Assembly: GCF_021228295.1 (NCBI RefSeq) | Contig: NZ_JAJQPD010000005.1 | Span: forward strand, 1-64,000 | Length of the DNA stretch: 64,000 bases | Source: Agromyces humatus | GTDB taxonomy: Bacteria; Actinomycetota; Actinomycetes; Actinomycetales; Microbacteriaceae | Direction: 5' to 3' | Shown here: one piece after another, positions 42,092 to 50,534 of the stretch | How the letters are laid out: every line of letters starts with the position of its first letter | How positions within the stretch are numbered: the stretch's first letter is position 1 | Program-made: the position numbers and the translations under genes | Notes under the pieces: generated by a model | Seen by the model: only the letters and a program-made list of their open reading frames with translations | Database searches by the model: none | Told to the model about the DNA's origin: nothing

Positions 42092-43003
42092 TCAGCAGAA
42101 GCCGACGACCGCGTCCCAGGCGGCTGCGGGTGACTCGACTCCCTCGCGGACGACGGCGGCCTCGATGAGGCCGTAGGGGCGGTCGGCGGCGTAGAACACC
42201 TCGTTGGGGTTGTCGAGCCCGAACGGCGAGAGGTCGACCACGAAGTGGTGCTTGTTCGGCATGGAGAGGCGGATCTCGGCGATCTCGTCGTGCCGTTCCA
42301 GCACTCGGCGGCCCATGTCGAAGAGGGTGGTCTGCAGGGCGGCCGAATACGCCTCGGTGAACGCCTCGAGCAGTAGCGCGCGCACGCTGTCGCAGGCGTC
42401 GTTGTAGTCGAAGCCGGCGTTGACGCCTGCCCCGCGGTAGCGCCACCGCGCCGACACATCAGTCGCGAGGATGCGGTCGCGCGTCTCGGGGAGCGTCGTG
42501 TACCGGTCTTTCGGGTACCCCTCGAACCCCGACTGGGTGGTCTTCAGCACGGTGAGGTCCTTGAGCCCGGCGATGACGTGCCGATCAGCGCCATCGGCGA
42601 CCACGAGCGCGGTGCGCACCTCCTGCCCCGAGCGCACGAACGCGTGGTCGTTCGGCTCGCCGTGGGCGACGATGCGCTGCCACGCGAACTTCTCGGCCTC
42701 CCACCGCCCGCCGCTCACCCAGTCGAACGAGCCCGTGAAGTGGTCGGCGAGGCGCAGCAGGAACTCCTCCGGCGAACCGATGCCGTCGCGCGCGAAGGCG
42801 AAGATCGTGTTCTTCTGCGTGTCGGTGGGCACGATGTGCGCGTTGTCGCCGGCGAGATGGGCGGCGGTGAAGTCGCCGCGCAACTGCGACGTGACGTTGA
42901 GGTCGTCGATCTCGTGCCGGGCGGTATCGCGAGTCACCTTGACGACACGCACCTCGGCCTTGCCGTACTGGTTGGCTCCGAGGACGATGGCGGGTTCGGT
43001 CAT
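42092..43003 (-). CDS. uox: Factor-independent urate oxidase
   Basis: Oxidises urate to 5-hydroxyisourate with O2 and no cofactor. The 303-residue length is normal for uricase. Seen motifs include VLGANQYGKAEVRVVKV at the start, VPTDTQKNTIFAFARDGI near residue 60 (the Lys-Thr catalytic region) and MPNKHHFVVDLSPFGLDNPNEVF near 245, the uricase signature. GGGAG precedes the ATG, three bases after uraH. It is the last gene of the purine operon that starts with aceB. Confidence 0.96.
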   Translation of the reverse strand: MTEPAIVLGANQYGKAEVRVVKVTRDTARHEIDDLNVTSQLRGDFTAAHLAGDNAHIVPTDTQKNTIFAFARDGIGSPEEFLLRLADHFTGSFDWVSGGRWEAEKFAWQRIVAHGEPNDHAFVRSGQEVRTALVVADGADRHVIAGLKDLTVLKTTQSGFEGYPKDRYTTLPETRDRILATDVSARWRYRGAGVNAGFDYNDACDSVRALLLEAFTEAYSAALQTTLFDMGRRVLERHDEIAEIRLSMPNKHHFVVDLSPFGLDNPNEVFYAADRPYGLIEAAVVREGVESPAAAWDAVVGFC

Positions 43004-43006
43004 GGC

Positions 43007-43345
43007 TCAGCTCCCTCGATAGGTCGAATAGGCGAACGGGCTCAGCAGCAGGGGCGCGTGCACGTGCCGGCCGTCGTCGACGATGCGCACGGTGAGCACG
43101 ACCTCGGGGTAGAACGTGTCGACGCCCCGCCCGCCGAACCACGCGCCGGTGTCGAACCGCAGCCGGTACTCCCCCGACGCCAACTCGTCGGGTCCGAGTT
43201 GCGAGACGCGACCGTCGTCATCGGTGACGGATGTCGCGACGCGATGCCAGCTGCCGCCCTGGCGGGTCTGCAACTCGACGGCGATGCCCGCCGCGGGCCG
43301 GCCGTTCGTGGCGTCGAGCACGTGGGTGGTGATGCGCGAATTCAT
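43007..43345 (-). CDS. uraH: 5-Hydroxyisourate hydrolase
   Basis: Hydrolyses 5-hydroxyisourate to OHCU. The 112-residue transthyretin-like protein has ITTHVLDATNGRPA at the start (active-site His), a central Arg in EYRLRFDTGAW, and ends with the diagnostic YRGS after HVHAPLLLSPFAYST. It overlaps uraD by four bases (ATGA). Confidence 0.97.
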   Translation of the reverse strand: MNSRITTHVLDATNGRPAAGIAVELQTRQGGSWHRVATSVTDDDGRVSQLGPDELASGEYRLRFDTGAWFGGRGVDTFYPEVVLTVRIVDDGRHVHAPLLLSPFAYSTYRGS

Positions 43346-43848
43346 TCGAACAGTCCCTTCAGCCTCAGCACCGCGATCTGGCGCAGTTGATCGGCGACCA
43401 CGGGCAACTCCTCGTCATCGGAGTGCCCCAGACGCTCGTTGAGTGCGCCGAGGATCTCGGTCGCCGACCGGCCCGCAGCCCGGATCAGGAAGACCCGGCC
43501 GAACCTCCGCTCGTACGCGAGATTGCCCTCGACGAGCGCCGCGGCCACGGCGGTCTCGGGCGTGCCGATGCCGGCCTGCTCGGCACGGGACATCCGGGCT
43601 TCGGCGTTCGAGCCGCCGAGGCGCTCGCCGATGCGCGGATGCTGCGCGAGCGCACCGTCGACCTCGGCCGTGGTGAACGGCGACGCGGCGTCCTCGGCGG
43701 CAGCCACGAGTTCGTCGACTCCGGCGTACGGGCGGCCGTCGACGAGTGAGGCGCACCAGCGAGCGATGTCGAGGCAGGGCCGCAACAGCGCGAGCGCCTC
43801 GTCGCGCGGCGTGGCGTTGAATTGATCGAGCGACAGTGCCGGGGTCAC
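43342..43848 (-). CDS. uraD: OHCU decarboxylase
   Basis: Decarboxylates 2-oxo-4-hydroxy-4-carboxy-5-ureidoimidazoline to S-allantoin. The 168-residue helical protein has the catalytic His in ALAQHPRIGERLGG near residue 67 and the family ends NLAYERRFGRVFLIRAAGRS and LRLKGLFE. The GTG start overlaps allB by four bases. It lies between allB and uraH, matching pathway order. Confidence 0.95.
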   Translation of the reverse strand: MTPALSLDQFNATPRDEALALLRPCLDIARWCASLVDGRPYAGVDELVAAAEDAASPFTTAEVDGALAQHPRIGERLGGSNAEARMSRAEQAGIGTPETAVAAALVEGNLAYERRFGRVFLIRAAGRSATEILGALNERLGHSDDEELPVVADQLRQIAVLRLKGLFE

Positions 43849-45239
43849 GGCCCCACCTCCCGTCGCAGCAGCCGCCCGCGCGGCACCGACCGGTCGACCG
43901 GCTCGCCCGCGAGCAGCGTCGACCGCACCACCCCGGTGAGCTCCCGCCCGTCGTACGGGGTGATGGGGTGCCGGTGCTCGAGCGCCTCGGCGTCGACGGT
44001 GAACGACTCGTCGGGCGCGAACACGACGAGGTCGGCAGCGAAGCCCGCGGCGATCGCCCCCTTCGCGTTCAGGCCGACGCGACGGGCCGGAGCCGGCGAC
44101 ATCCATTCGACGACGCGCGCGAGCGGGATGCCGCGCCCGCGCGCCTCGGTCCACACGAGCGGCAGTCCGAGCTGCACCGAGGCGATGCCGCCCCACGCCT
44201 CGGCGAAGTCGCCGTCGCCCGCGAACTTCAGTGCGGCCGGCGCGGGCGAGTGGTCGGAGACGACGAAGTCGACGACTCCCGACTCGAGCCCGTGCCAGAG
44301 CGCGTCGCGATTGCCGGCCTCGCGGATCGGCGGGCAGCACTTGTACGCGGTGGCGCCGGCGGGAACCTCTTCGGCGCACAGCGTCAGGTAGTGCGGGCAG
44401 GTCTCGACGGTGAGCCGCACCCCGTGACGTTTCGCCGCGGCGATGCGGTCGAGTGCGTCGGCGTCGCTGAGGTGCAGGATGTGCGCGCGCACCCCGGTGT
44501 GCGCGGCGCGCTCGATGACCGCGGCGATCGCGGCGCCCTCGGCCGCACGGGGACGCGAGGCGAGGAAGTCGGCGTAGGACGAGCTGTGCGGGTGCGCCGC
44601 GCCGTCGATGAGCGCCGCGTCCTCGGCGTGCACGATCAGCAGCGAGTCGTCGGCCTCGACGAGCACGCGCATCGCCGTCTCGAGCTCGTCGACCGTGACG
44701 GGCGGGAACTCGTCGACGCCCGAGTGCACGAGGAAGCACTTGAACCCGAACACCCCGGCTTCGGCGAGGGGCACGAGATCGTCGTCGTTGCCGGGCACGA
44801 CTCCGCCCCAGAACCCGACGTCGACGAACACCTCGCCCTCGGCCGCCGCGCGCTTCACCGCGAGCGCGTCGATGCTCGTCGTCGGCGGGATGCTGTTGAG
44901 CGGCATGTCGACGATCGTCGTGACGCCGCCGGCCGCGGCGGCCCGGGTCGCCGACGCGAAGCCCTCCCACTCGGTGCGCCCCGGCTCGTTGACGTGCACG
45001 TGCGTGTCGACGAGCCCGGGGATGAGCACTTCGTCGTCGGCGAGTTCGACCTCGCGAACCCCAGCGAGCCGCAGTCCCGACACGAGTGGCACGACCTGCT
45101 CGATGACGCCGTCGCGCACACCGACCTCGTGCGGCGAGAACTCTCCGCCGACGAGCACCCGCTCTCCCCTGACCACGAGATCGAACGGTTCGGATGCCGC
45201 GGCCGCGGCCGCACGCGACATCCGCTCGCTCACCGCCAT
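43845..45239 (-). CDS. allB: Allantoinase
   Basis: Opens the allantoin ring to allantoate. The 464-residue amidohydrolase has the metal motif DTHVHVNEPGR near residue 78, the Lys to be carboxylated in FGFKCFLVHSG near 170, His residues in IVHAED and ILHLSD, and the Asp of FVVSDHSP near 335. Start is ATG 45239 (GTG 45242 is adjacent) behind GGGGGTGAG, eight bases after allE. The stop overlaps uraD by four bases. Confidence 0.95.
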   Translation of the reverse strand: MAVSERMSRAAAAAASEPFDLVVRGERVLVGGEFSPHEVGVRDGVIEQVVPLVSGLRLAGVREVELADDEVLIPGLVDTHVHVNEPGRTEWEGFASATRAAAAGGVTTIVDMPLNSIPPTTSIDALAVKRAAAEGEVFVDVGFWGGVVPGNDDDLVPLAEAGVFGFKCFLVHSGVDEFPPVTVDELETAMRVLVEADDSLLIVHAEDAALIDGAAHPHSSSYADFLASRPRAAEGAAIAAVIERAAHTGVRAHILHLSDADALDRIAAAKRHGVRLTVETCPHYLTLCAEEVPAGATAYKCCPPIREAGNRDALWHGLESGVVDFVVSDHSPAPAALKFAGDGDFAEAWGGIASVQLGLPLVWTEARGRGIPLARVVEWMSPAPARRVGLNAKGAIAAGFAADLVVFAPDESFTVDAEALEHRHPITPYDGRELTGVVRSTLLAGEPVDRSVPRGRLLRREVGP

Positions 45240-45246
45240 CACCGGC

Positions 45247-46092
45247 TCACCCCCATCGGCTCGCCGCCCTCGCGAGGTCGGGGCCGGTGAGCCGCACCTG
45301 GCGGTTCACGTCCTTGTAGAGCAGGTAGCGGAACGGCCCGGGACCGCCGGCGTAGCAGGCCTGCGGGCAGAACGCCCGCAGCCACATGAAGTCGCCCGCC
45401 TCGACTTCGACCCAGTCGCCGTTGAGCCGGTAGACGCCCTTGCCCTCGAGCACGAAGAGCCCGTGCTCCATGACGTGCGTCTCGGCGAACGGGATGACTC
45501 CTCCGGGCTGGAACGTCACGATGTTCACGTGCATGTCGTGCGCGAGGTCGTCGGGGTCGACGAATCGGGTGGTGGCCCAGGCGCCGTTCGTGCCGGGCAT
45601 CTCTCGCGGCGCGACATCCTGGTCGCGGGTCACGAACGAGGCGACCTCGTACCCTTCGAGCGGCTCGTACGCCTTGCGGATCCACTGGAAGCTCGTGAGC
45701 TCGGCGCCCTCGTTCGAGATCGCCCAGTCGGCCCCTGCCGCGATGTACGCGTAGCCGCCGGCTTCGAGCACGTATCGCTCTCCTTCGAGCTCGAGCGTGA
45801 GCTGGCCGGTCGTCACGAACAGGACGCCCTCGACTCCCTCCTCGCGCTCGGGCCAGTCGGCTCCGCCTCCCGGCGCGATCTCGACGATGAGCTGCGAGAA
45901 CGTCGTGGCGAACCCGGCGATGGGGCGCGCGAGGATCCATGCGCGCGTGCCGGTGAATCCCGGCAGGTTGCTCGTCACGATGTCGCGCAGCACGCCCTTG
46001 GGAATGACCGTGTACGCCTCGGTGACGATCGCCCGGTCGGTGAGCAGTTCGCTCTGTGCAGGCAGCCCGCCGGACGGGGTGTAGTAGCTCAT
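45247..46092 (-). CDS. allE: (S)-Ureidoglycine aminohydrolase
   Basis: Releases ammonia from S-ureidoglycine to give S-ureidoglycolate. The 281-residue bicupin has the first cupin around GVEGVLFVTTGQLTLELEGE and the metal-binding second cupin HVMEHGLFVLEGKGVYRLNG with Gln in FCPQACYAGG and the end YLLYKDVNRQ, as in known enzymes of this type. A strong AGGAGG stands six bases before ATG 46092. It overlaps the aldolase-like gene by four bases. It needs an allantoate amidohydrolase, which is not in this window. Confidence 0.94.
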   Translation of the reverse strand: MSYYTPSGGLPAQSELLTDRAIVTEAYTVIPKGVLRDIVTSNLPGFTGTRAWILARPIAGFATTFSQLIVEIAPGGGADWPEREEGVEGVLFVTTGQLTLELEGERYVLEAGGYAYIAAGADWAISNEGAELTSFQWIRKAYEPLEGYEVASFVTRDQDVAPREMPGTNGAWATTRFVDPDDLAHDMHVNIVTFQPGGVIPFAETHVMEHGLFVLEGKGVYRLNGDWVEVEAGDFMWLRAFCPQACYAGGPGPFRYLLYKDVNRQVRLTGPDLARAASRWG

Positions 46093-47357
46093 GACGCCTC
46101 CTGGTGACGCGGCGGATGTGCGAGCGCGACGAGGGTCGCCTCGTCGATTCCGGTTGCGGCCGCGACCTCGTCGACCGAGATGGCGCCGCAGCGCACGCCG
46201 CGCAGCACGAATCCGGCGAGCGCGCGCACGGTGGCCGGTTCGTCGAGCACTGCGCCAGTGGCGCCGCGGAGGGCGTCGCGAAGGCGTTCGGATGCCTCGG
46301 GCCAGCCCTCTCGGTAGAAGGCGTAGGTGGCGAGGTACCGGGTGACGAGCTGGTTGGGGTGCAGGTCCCAGCCCTGGAAGAACCCGCGTTCGAGCGACCG
46401 GCGCACGAGCCGCGCGTGCAGCCGCCACGCGTCGGCGGTGCGCCGGCCGACGGGCAGGATGTTGGTCGACCCGTCCGAGAGGCGGATGCCCGTGCCCGCG
46501 ACCGCGAGCTGCATGAAGCCCTTGGCGAGGTCGGCCGCCGGGTGCTCCAGCGACTGATAGCGTGCCGCGATGCCGAGCGCGGCGCTGTAGTCGTAGGTGC
46601 CGTAGTGCAGTCCGCTGATGCGACCCGGCACGGCCAGGGCGAGTTGCGCCACCGGCGACGATCCGTAGACGCCGAGCACGAGCTGCGGCGTCTCGACCTG
46701 CACCTCGAACCGCAGCCGCCCGTGCGGCAGTCCGTGCGCGCGTTCGAGCACGGTCATGACCTCGGCTGCGGCTTCGACCTGGGCGACCGTCGACACCTTC
46801 GGCAGGGTGAGCGCGAGGCCGTCGGGCAGCCCGCCGTTCTCCATGAGGGTGCCGATGAAGAGATCGAGGGTGCGGATGCCCCGGGCGCGGGTCGCGGCTT
46901 CGAACGACTTGAACCGGATGCCGATGAAGGGCGGCGCGAATCCGGCACCCGCGGCGGCGGTGATGCGCTTGGCGGCGCGCATCGCCTCGGCGTCTTCGGC
47001 CACGTCGCCGTGGTCGCCGTAGCCGTCCTCGAAGTCGATGCGCAGGTCTTCGATGGGTTCGATCGCGAGCTTCTCGCGGACGCGCGGCACGACGTCGGCG
47101 GCGAGCGTCGGATGCAGGCCGACGAGCGACGCGACGGCGTCGAGACCGCCGGCATCGTCGACGGCGTCGCGCACGGTGCGCCGCCACACGGTCGCCAACT
47201 CGGGCGTGAACCGGTCGGCCGGCACGTACACGGTGTGCACGGGCTGGCGGGATCCGTCGTCGCCGGGGTACGCCGTGCGCAGCAGGTCGTCGGTCGCGGT
47301 GAGGCGGGCGTCGATCGCGGCGAGATCGGCTGCGGTGAGCGAGGTGGTCACGCTCAC
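46089..47357 (-). CDS. HpcH/HpaI aldolase-like protein (DUF6986 type) in the purine operon
   Basis: A 422-residue protein related to the citrate-lyase beta/HpcH-HpaI aldolase and malate-synthase superfamily. Seen motifs are LRIDFEDGYGDHGDVAEDAE near residue 105 (acidic metal site), IGIRFKSFEAATRARGIRTL near 145, FEVQVETPQLVLG near 215 and RISGLHYGTYDYSAALGIA near 240. It lies between malate synthase and ureidoglycine aminohydrolase with four-base overlaps on both sides, a position that ties it to glyoxylate or ureidoglycolate. Its reaction is not established; GTG 47357 is chosen because of the GTGA overlap. Confidence 0.83.
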   Translation of the reverse strand: MSVTTSLTAADLAAIDARLTATDDLLRTAYPGDDGSRQPVHTVYVPADRFTPELATVWRRTVRDAVDDAGGLDAVASLVGLHPTLAADVVPRVREKLAIEPIEDLRIDFEDGYGDHGDVAEDAEAMRAAKRITAAAGAGFAPPFIGIRFKSFEAATRARGIRTLDLFIGTLMENGGLPDGLALTLPKVSTVAQVEAAAEVMTVLERAHGLPHGRLRFEVQVETPQLVLGVYGSSPVAQLALAVPGRISGLHYGTYDYSAALGIAARYQSLEHPAADLAKGFMQLAVAGTGIRLSDGSTNILPVGRRTADAWRLHARLVRRSLERGFFQGWDLHPNQLVTRYLATYAFYREGWPEASERLRDALRGATGAVLDEPATVRALAGFVLRGVRCGAISVDEVAAATGIDEATLVALAHPPRHQEAS

Positions 47358-48952
47358 TCCAGGAGCTCGTAGGCGGGCAGGGTGAGGAAGTCGACGTACT
47401 CGTCGGCGAGGCACAGGTCGGCGACGAGTCGCGCGGCCGGCTCGGTATAGGCGGCGAACCGCTCGGGCGGGGTGTCGGCGCGCAGGTGCGCGAGTTCTTC
47501 GTCGAAGACCTCGCGTACGAGCTCGGGCGTCATGGTGCGCCCGGTGTCGGCGAGCACGACGCCGTGCTGCACGTGCTGCCACACCTGCGAGCGCGAGATC
47601 TCGGCGGTGGCGGCGTCCTCCATGAGGCTGTGCAGCGCGACGGCACCGCTGCCGGCGAGCCAGGCCGCCGTGTAGGCGACGCCGACCGACAGGTTGGTGC
47701 GAAGGCCCGCCTCGGTGACCTCGCCGCCGCCCGCCGCGATGTCGAGCAGCTGCGCGGCGGCGACCTCGACGTCGGGGCGCTGCCGGTCGAGCTGGTTCGG
47801 CCGGTCGCCGAGCACCGCATCGAACACCTCGCGACAGACGGGCACGAGGTCGGGGTGCGCGACCCACGACCCGTCGAACCCGTCGTTCGCCTCGCGGGTC
47901 TTGTCGGCGCGCACCTTCTCGAATGCGACTGCCGTGGCGTCGGGGTCGGCTCGGTTCGGCACGAACGCCGCCATGCCGCCCATCGCGACCGCTCCCCGGC
48001 GGTGGCACGTCTTCACGAGCAACTCGGTGTACGCGCGCATGAACGGCGCCGTCATCGACACCGACGCGCGATCGGGCACGATGAACTCGGGGCCCGCGTC
48101 GCGGAACACCTTGATGATGCTGAACAGGTAGTCCCAGCGGCCGGCGTTGAGGCCCGACATGTGCTCGCGCAGTTCGTGGAGGATCTCGTCCATCTCGAAC
48201 GCGGCCGGGATCGTCTCGATGAGCACCGTCGCACGCACGGTGCCCCGGGGGATGCCGAGCGCCTCTTGTGCGAACACGAACACGTCGTTCCAGAGGCGTG
48301 CCTCGAGACGGCTCTCGAGCTTCGGCAGGTAGTAGAAGGGGCCGTCGCCGTTGTCGATGAGCTGCCTCGCCGTGTGGAAGAAGTGCAGCCCGAAGTCGAC
48401 GAGCGACCCCGAGGCGCGTTCGCCGTCGACGAGCACGTGCTTCTCGGGCAGGTGCCAGCCGCGCGGCCGGGTGACGACGGTGGGTCGGCGCAGGTCGGTG
48501 CGCAGCGCGTACGCCTTGCCCTCGGGCGACGTGTAGGCGAGCGTGCCGCGCGCCGCGTCGCGCAGGTTGCGCACGCTGCCGACGACGTTCGCCCAGGTGG
48601 GGCTCGACGCGTCCTCCATGTCGGCGAGCCAGACCCGCGCGCCCGAGTTGAGCGCGTTGATGGCCATCTTGGCGGGCATCGCCGGCCCCGTGATCTCGAC
48701 CCTGCGGTCGACGAGCGCCTCGGGCGGGGGCGGAACGGTCCAGTCGGCGGCCCGTACGTCGGCGGTCTCGGGCAGGAAGTCGAGCGGCTCACCGCGGGCG
48801 ATGCGTTCGCGGCGCGCGTGCCGCGCGGCGAGCAGCTCGCGACGGCGTGCGTCGAATCGATGGTGCAGCTGCTCGACGAAGGCGAGGGCCTCATCGGTGA
48901 GGATCTCGCTGCTGCCCGCAACCTCGTCGTGGCGGGCGGTCTCGATGCTCAT
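47354..48952 (-). CDS. aceB: Malate synthase A
   Basis: Condenses glyoxylate with acetyl-CoA to malate. The 532-residue protein has IEITGPAMPAK-like ITGPAMPAKMAINALNSGA near residue 87, DMEDASSPTW, LIETIPAAFEMDEI near 245, the signature GLNAGRWDYLFSIIK near 270 and FVPNRADPDAT-type FVPNR near 330. It opens the purine operon, where it would take the glyoxylate from ureidoglycolate. It is divergent from xdhA across 127 bases. There is no isocitrate lyase gene near, which supports a purine-linked role. Confidence 0.95.
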   Translation of the reverse strand: MSIETARHDEVAGSSEILTDEALAFVEQLHHRFDARRRELLAARHARRERIARGEPLDFLPETADVRAADWTVPPPPEALVDRRVEITGPAMPAKMAINALNSGARVWLADMEDASSPTWANVVGSVRNLRDAARGTLAYTSPEGKAYALRTDLRRPTVVTRPRGWHLPEKHVLVDGERASGSLVDFGLHFFHTARQLIDNGDGPFYYLPKLESRLEARLWNDVFVFAQEALGIPRGTVRATVLIETIPAAFEMDEILHELREHMSGLNAGRWDYLFSIIKVFRDAGPEFIVPDRASVSMTAPFMRAYTELLVKTCHRRGAVAMGGMAAFVPNRADPDATAVAFEKVRADKTREANDGFDGSWVAHPDLVPVCREVFDAVLGDRPNQLDRQRPDVEVAAAQLLDIAAGGGEVTEAGLRTNLSVGVAYTAAWLAGSGAVALHSLMEDAATAEISRSQVWQHVQHGVVLADTGRTMTPELVREVFDEELAHLRADTPPERFAAYTEPAARLVADLCLADEYVDFLTLPAYELLE

Positions 48953-49079
48953 GCGGCTTCCGCTCCCTTCCGGGGATGTCGCTCACACGCTCTGCTTCAT
49001 CTTCGCGCAGAAGCGACCGCGTGGGTACAAGAACAGCGGGAACGGCGCGGCGTAGACTCCGAACACGAGGAGTTGGACC
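48953..49079. promoter_or_regulatory. Divergent control region between aceB and xdhA
   Basis: The 127-base gap carries TAGACT (49053-49058), a fair -10 for xdhA 22 bases before its ATG, and a small inverted repeat GCTTC...CTTCGCGCAGAAGC around 48997-49016 that could bind a shared regulator of the two halves of the purine island. GAGGAG before xdhA is its ribosome-binding site. Confidence 0.5.
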
Positions 49080-50534
49080 ATGGATCACGTCGTTGTGACG
49101 GTCAACGGGATGGCGCGCCCGCTGCCGGGTGTCGCCGCGCATACGAGCCTGCTCGATGCGCTGCGCGATCTGGGGCTCACGGGCTGCAAAGAGGGCTGCG
49201 CCGAGGGCGAGTGCGGTGCGTGCGCGGTGCTGCTCGCCACGGCCGACGAGCGGGGCGGCGCCGAATGGACGGCGGTGAACGCCTGCCTCGTGCCGGTCGC
49301 CGCGGTCGACGGCCAAGAGGTCGTGACCTCCGAGGGACTCGGCACGCCCGCGGCGCCGCACCCCGTGCAGGCCGGCCTCGCCGCCGCCGGCGGCTCGCAG
49401 TGCGGCTACTGCACCCCGGGTTTCGCGTGCAGCATGGCCGCCGAGTTCTACCGTGCCGGGCGGGCGCCGGCCGACGGCGCTTCACACGGCGGCAACGGCG
49501 AACACGGCCCGAACGGCTTCGACCTGCACGCGCTCAGCGGCAACCTCTGCCGGTGCACGGGCTACCGTCCGATTCGCGACGCCGCCTTCGGGCTCGGCAC
49601 GCCCGAACCCGCCGACCCGCTCGCGCAACGCCGTGCCCGTCCGGCCCCCGAGCCCGTCGCCACCCGTCTCGGCGCCGACGGCGCCCGCTTCGTGCGCCCG
49701 GCGTCGCTCGACGAGGCGCTGCGGCTCGTGCGAGACGAGCCCGATGCGGTGGTCGTCGCCGGATGCACCGACTGGGGCGTCGACGTGAACCTGCGCGGCC
49801 TGCGGGCCGAACTCGCGATCGCGATCGAGCGGCTGCCCGAGCTGCGCGAACTCACCGTGGGCGACGCCTCGCTCGAGATCGGCGCCGCGCTCACGCTCTC
49901 CGAGATCGGGCGCCGCCTCTCGGGTCGCGTGCCACTGCTCGACCAGGTCTTCCCGCAGTTCGCGTCGCCGCTCATCCGCAACCGCGCGACGCTCGGCGGC
50001 AACCTCGGCACCGGCTCGCCCATCGGCGACACGCTGCCCGCCCTGCTCGCCCTCGAGGCGCGGGTCGTGCTCGCGTCGGTCGACGGCGAGCGCGTGGTCG
50101 ACCTCGCCGACTACTTCACCGGGTACCGCACCACGGTGCGCCGCTCCGACGAACTCATCCGGGCCGTGCGCGTGCCGCTGCCGATGGCGCACGTCACGGC
50201 GTTCCACAAGATCGCGAAGCGACGCTTCGACGACATCTCGAGTGTCGCCGTCGCGTTCGCACTCGACCTCGACGACGGTGTCGTCGCCTCGGCGCGCATC
50301 GGGCTCGGCGGCGTCGCCGCCACCCCCATCCGGGCTCGAGCCACCGAGGCGGCCCTCTACGGGCAGCCGTGGAACGACGAGATCGTCAGCAACGCGGCAT
50401 CCGTGCTGGGGTCCGAGGGCACGCCGATGTCCGACCATCGCGCGAGCGCCGAGTACCGCGCGCTCATGCTCGAGAGCGCCCTGCTGAAACTGCACCGCAC
50501 CCACCCGATGGCGAGCGAGGAGGTGCCCGCATGA
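49080..50534 (+). CDS. xdhA: Xanthine dehydrogenase small subunit (2Fe-2S and FAD)
   Basis: A 484-residue electron-transfer subunit. A plant-type 2Fe-2S domain comes first (CKEGCAEGECGAC near residues 37-49 plus the Cys of NACLVP), then the second cluster with CGYCTPGF near 105 and CRCTGY near 160, a linker, and an FAD-binding domain with VVVAGCTDWGVDVN near 222 and RNRATLGGNLGTGSPIGD near 300. GAGGAG precedes the ATG. It overlaps xdhB by four bases. Confidence 0.96.
   Translation: MDHVVVTVNGMARPLPGVAAHTSLLDALRDLGLTGCKEGCAEGECGACAVLLATADERGGAEWTAVNACLVPVAAVDGQEVVTSEGLGTPAAPHPVQAGLAAAGGSQCGYCTPGFACSMAAEFYRAGRAPADGASHGGNGEHGPNGFDLHALSGNLCRCTGYRPIRDAAFGLGTPEPADPLAQRRARPAPEPVATRLGADGARFVRPASLDEALRLVRDEPDAVVVAGCTDWGVDVNLRGLRAELAIAIERLPELRELTVGDASLEIGAALTLSEIGRRLSGRVPLLDQVFPQFASPLIRNRATLGGNLGTGSPIGDTLPALLALEARVVLASVDGERVVDLADYFTGYRTTVRRSDELIRAVRVPLPMAHVTAFHKIAKRRFDDISSVAVAFALDLDDGVVASARIGLGGVAATPIRARATEAALYGQPWNDEIVSNAASVLGSEGTPMSDHRASAEYRALMLESALLKLHRTHPMASEEVPA

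Noticed and set aside
47486-50530. Very long plus-strand open frame joined to xdhB
   Set aside because: It is the antisense of aceB and an off-frame reading of xdhA in high-GC DNA; xdhB starts at 50531 with an ATGA overlap and a family-typical N-terminus.
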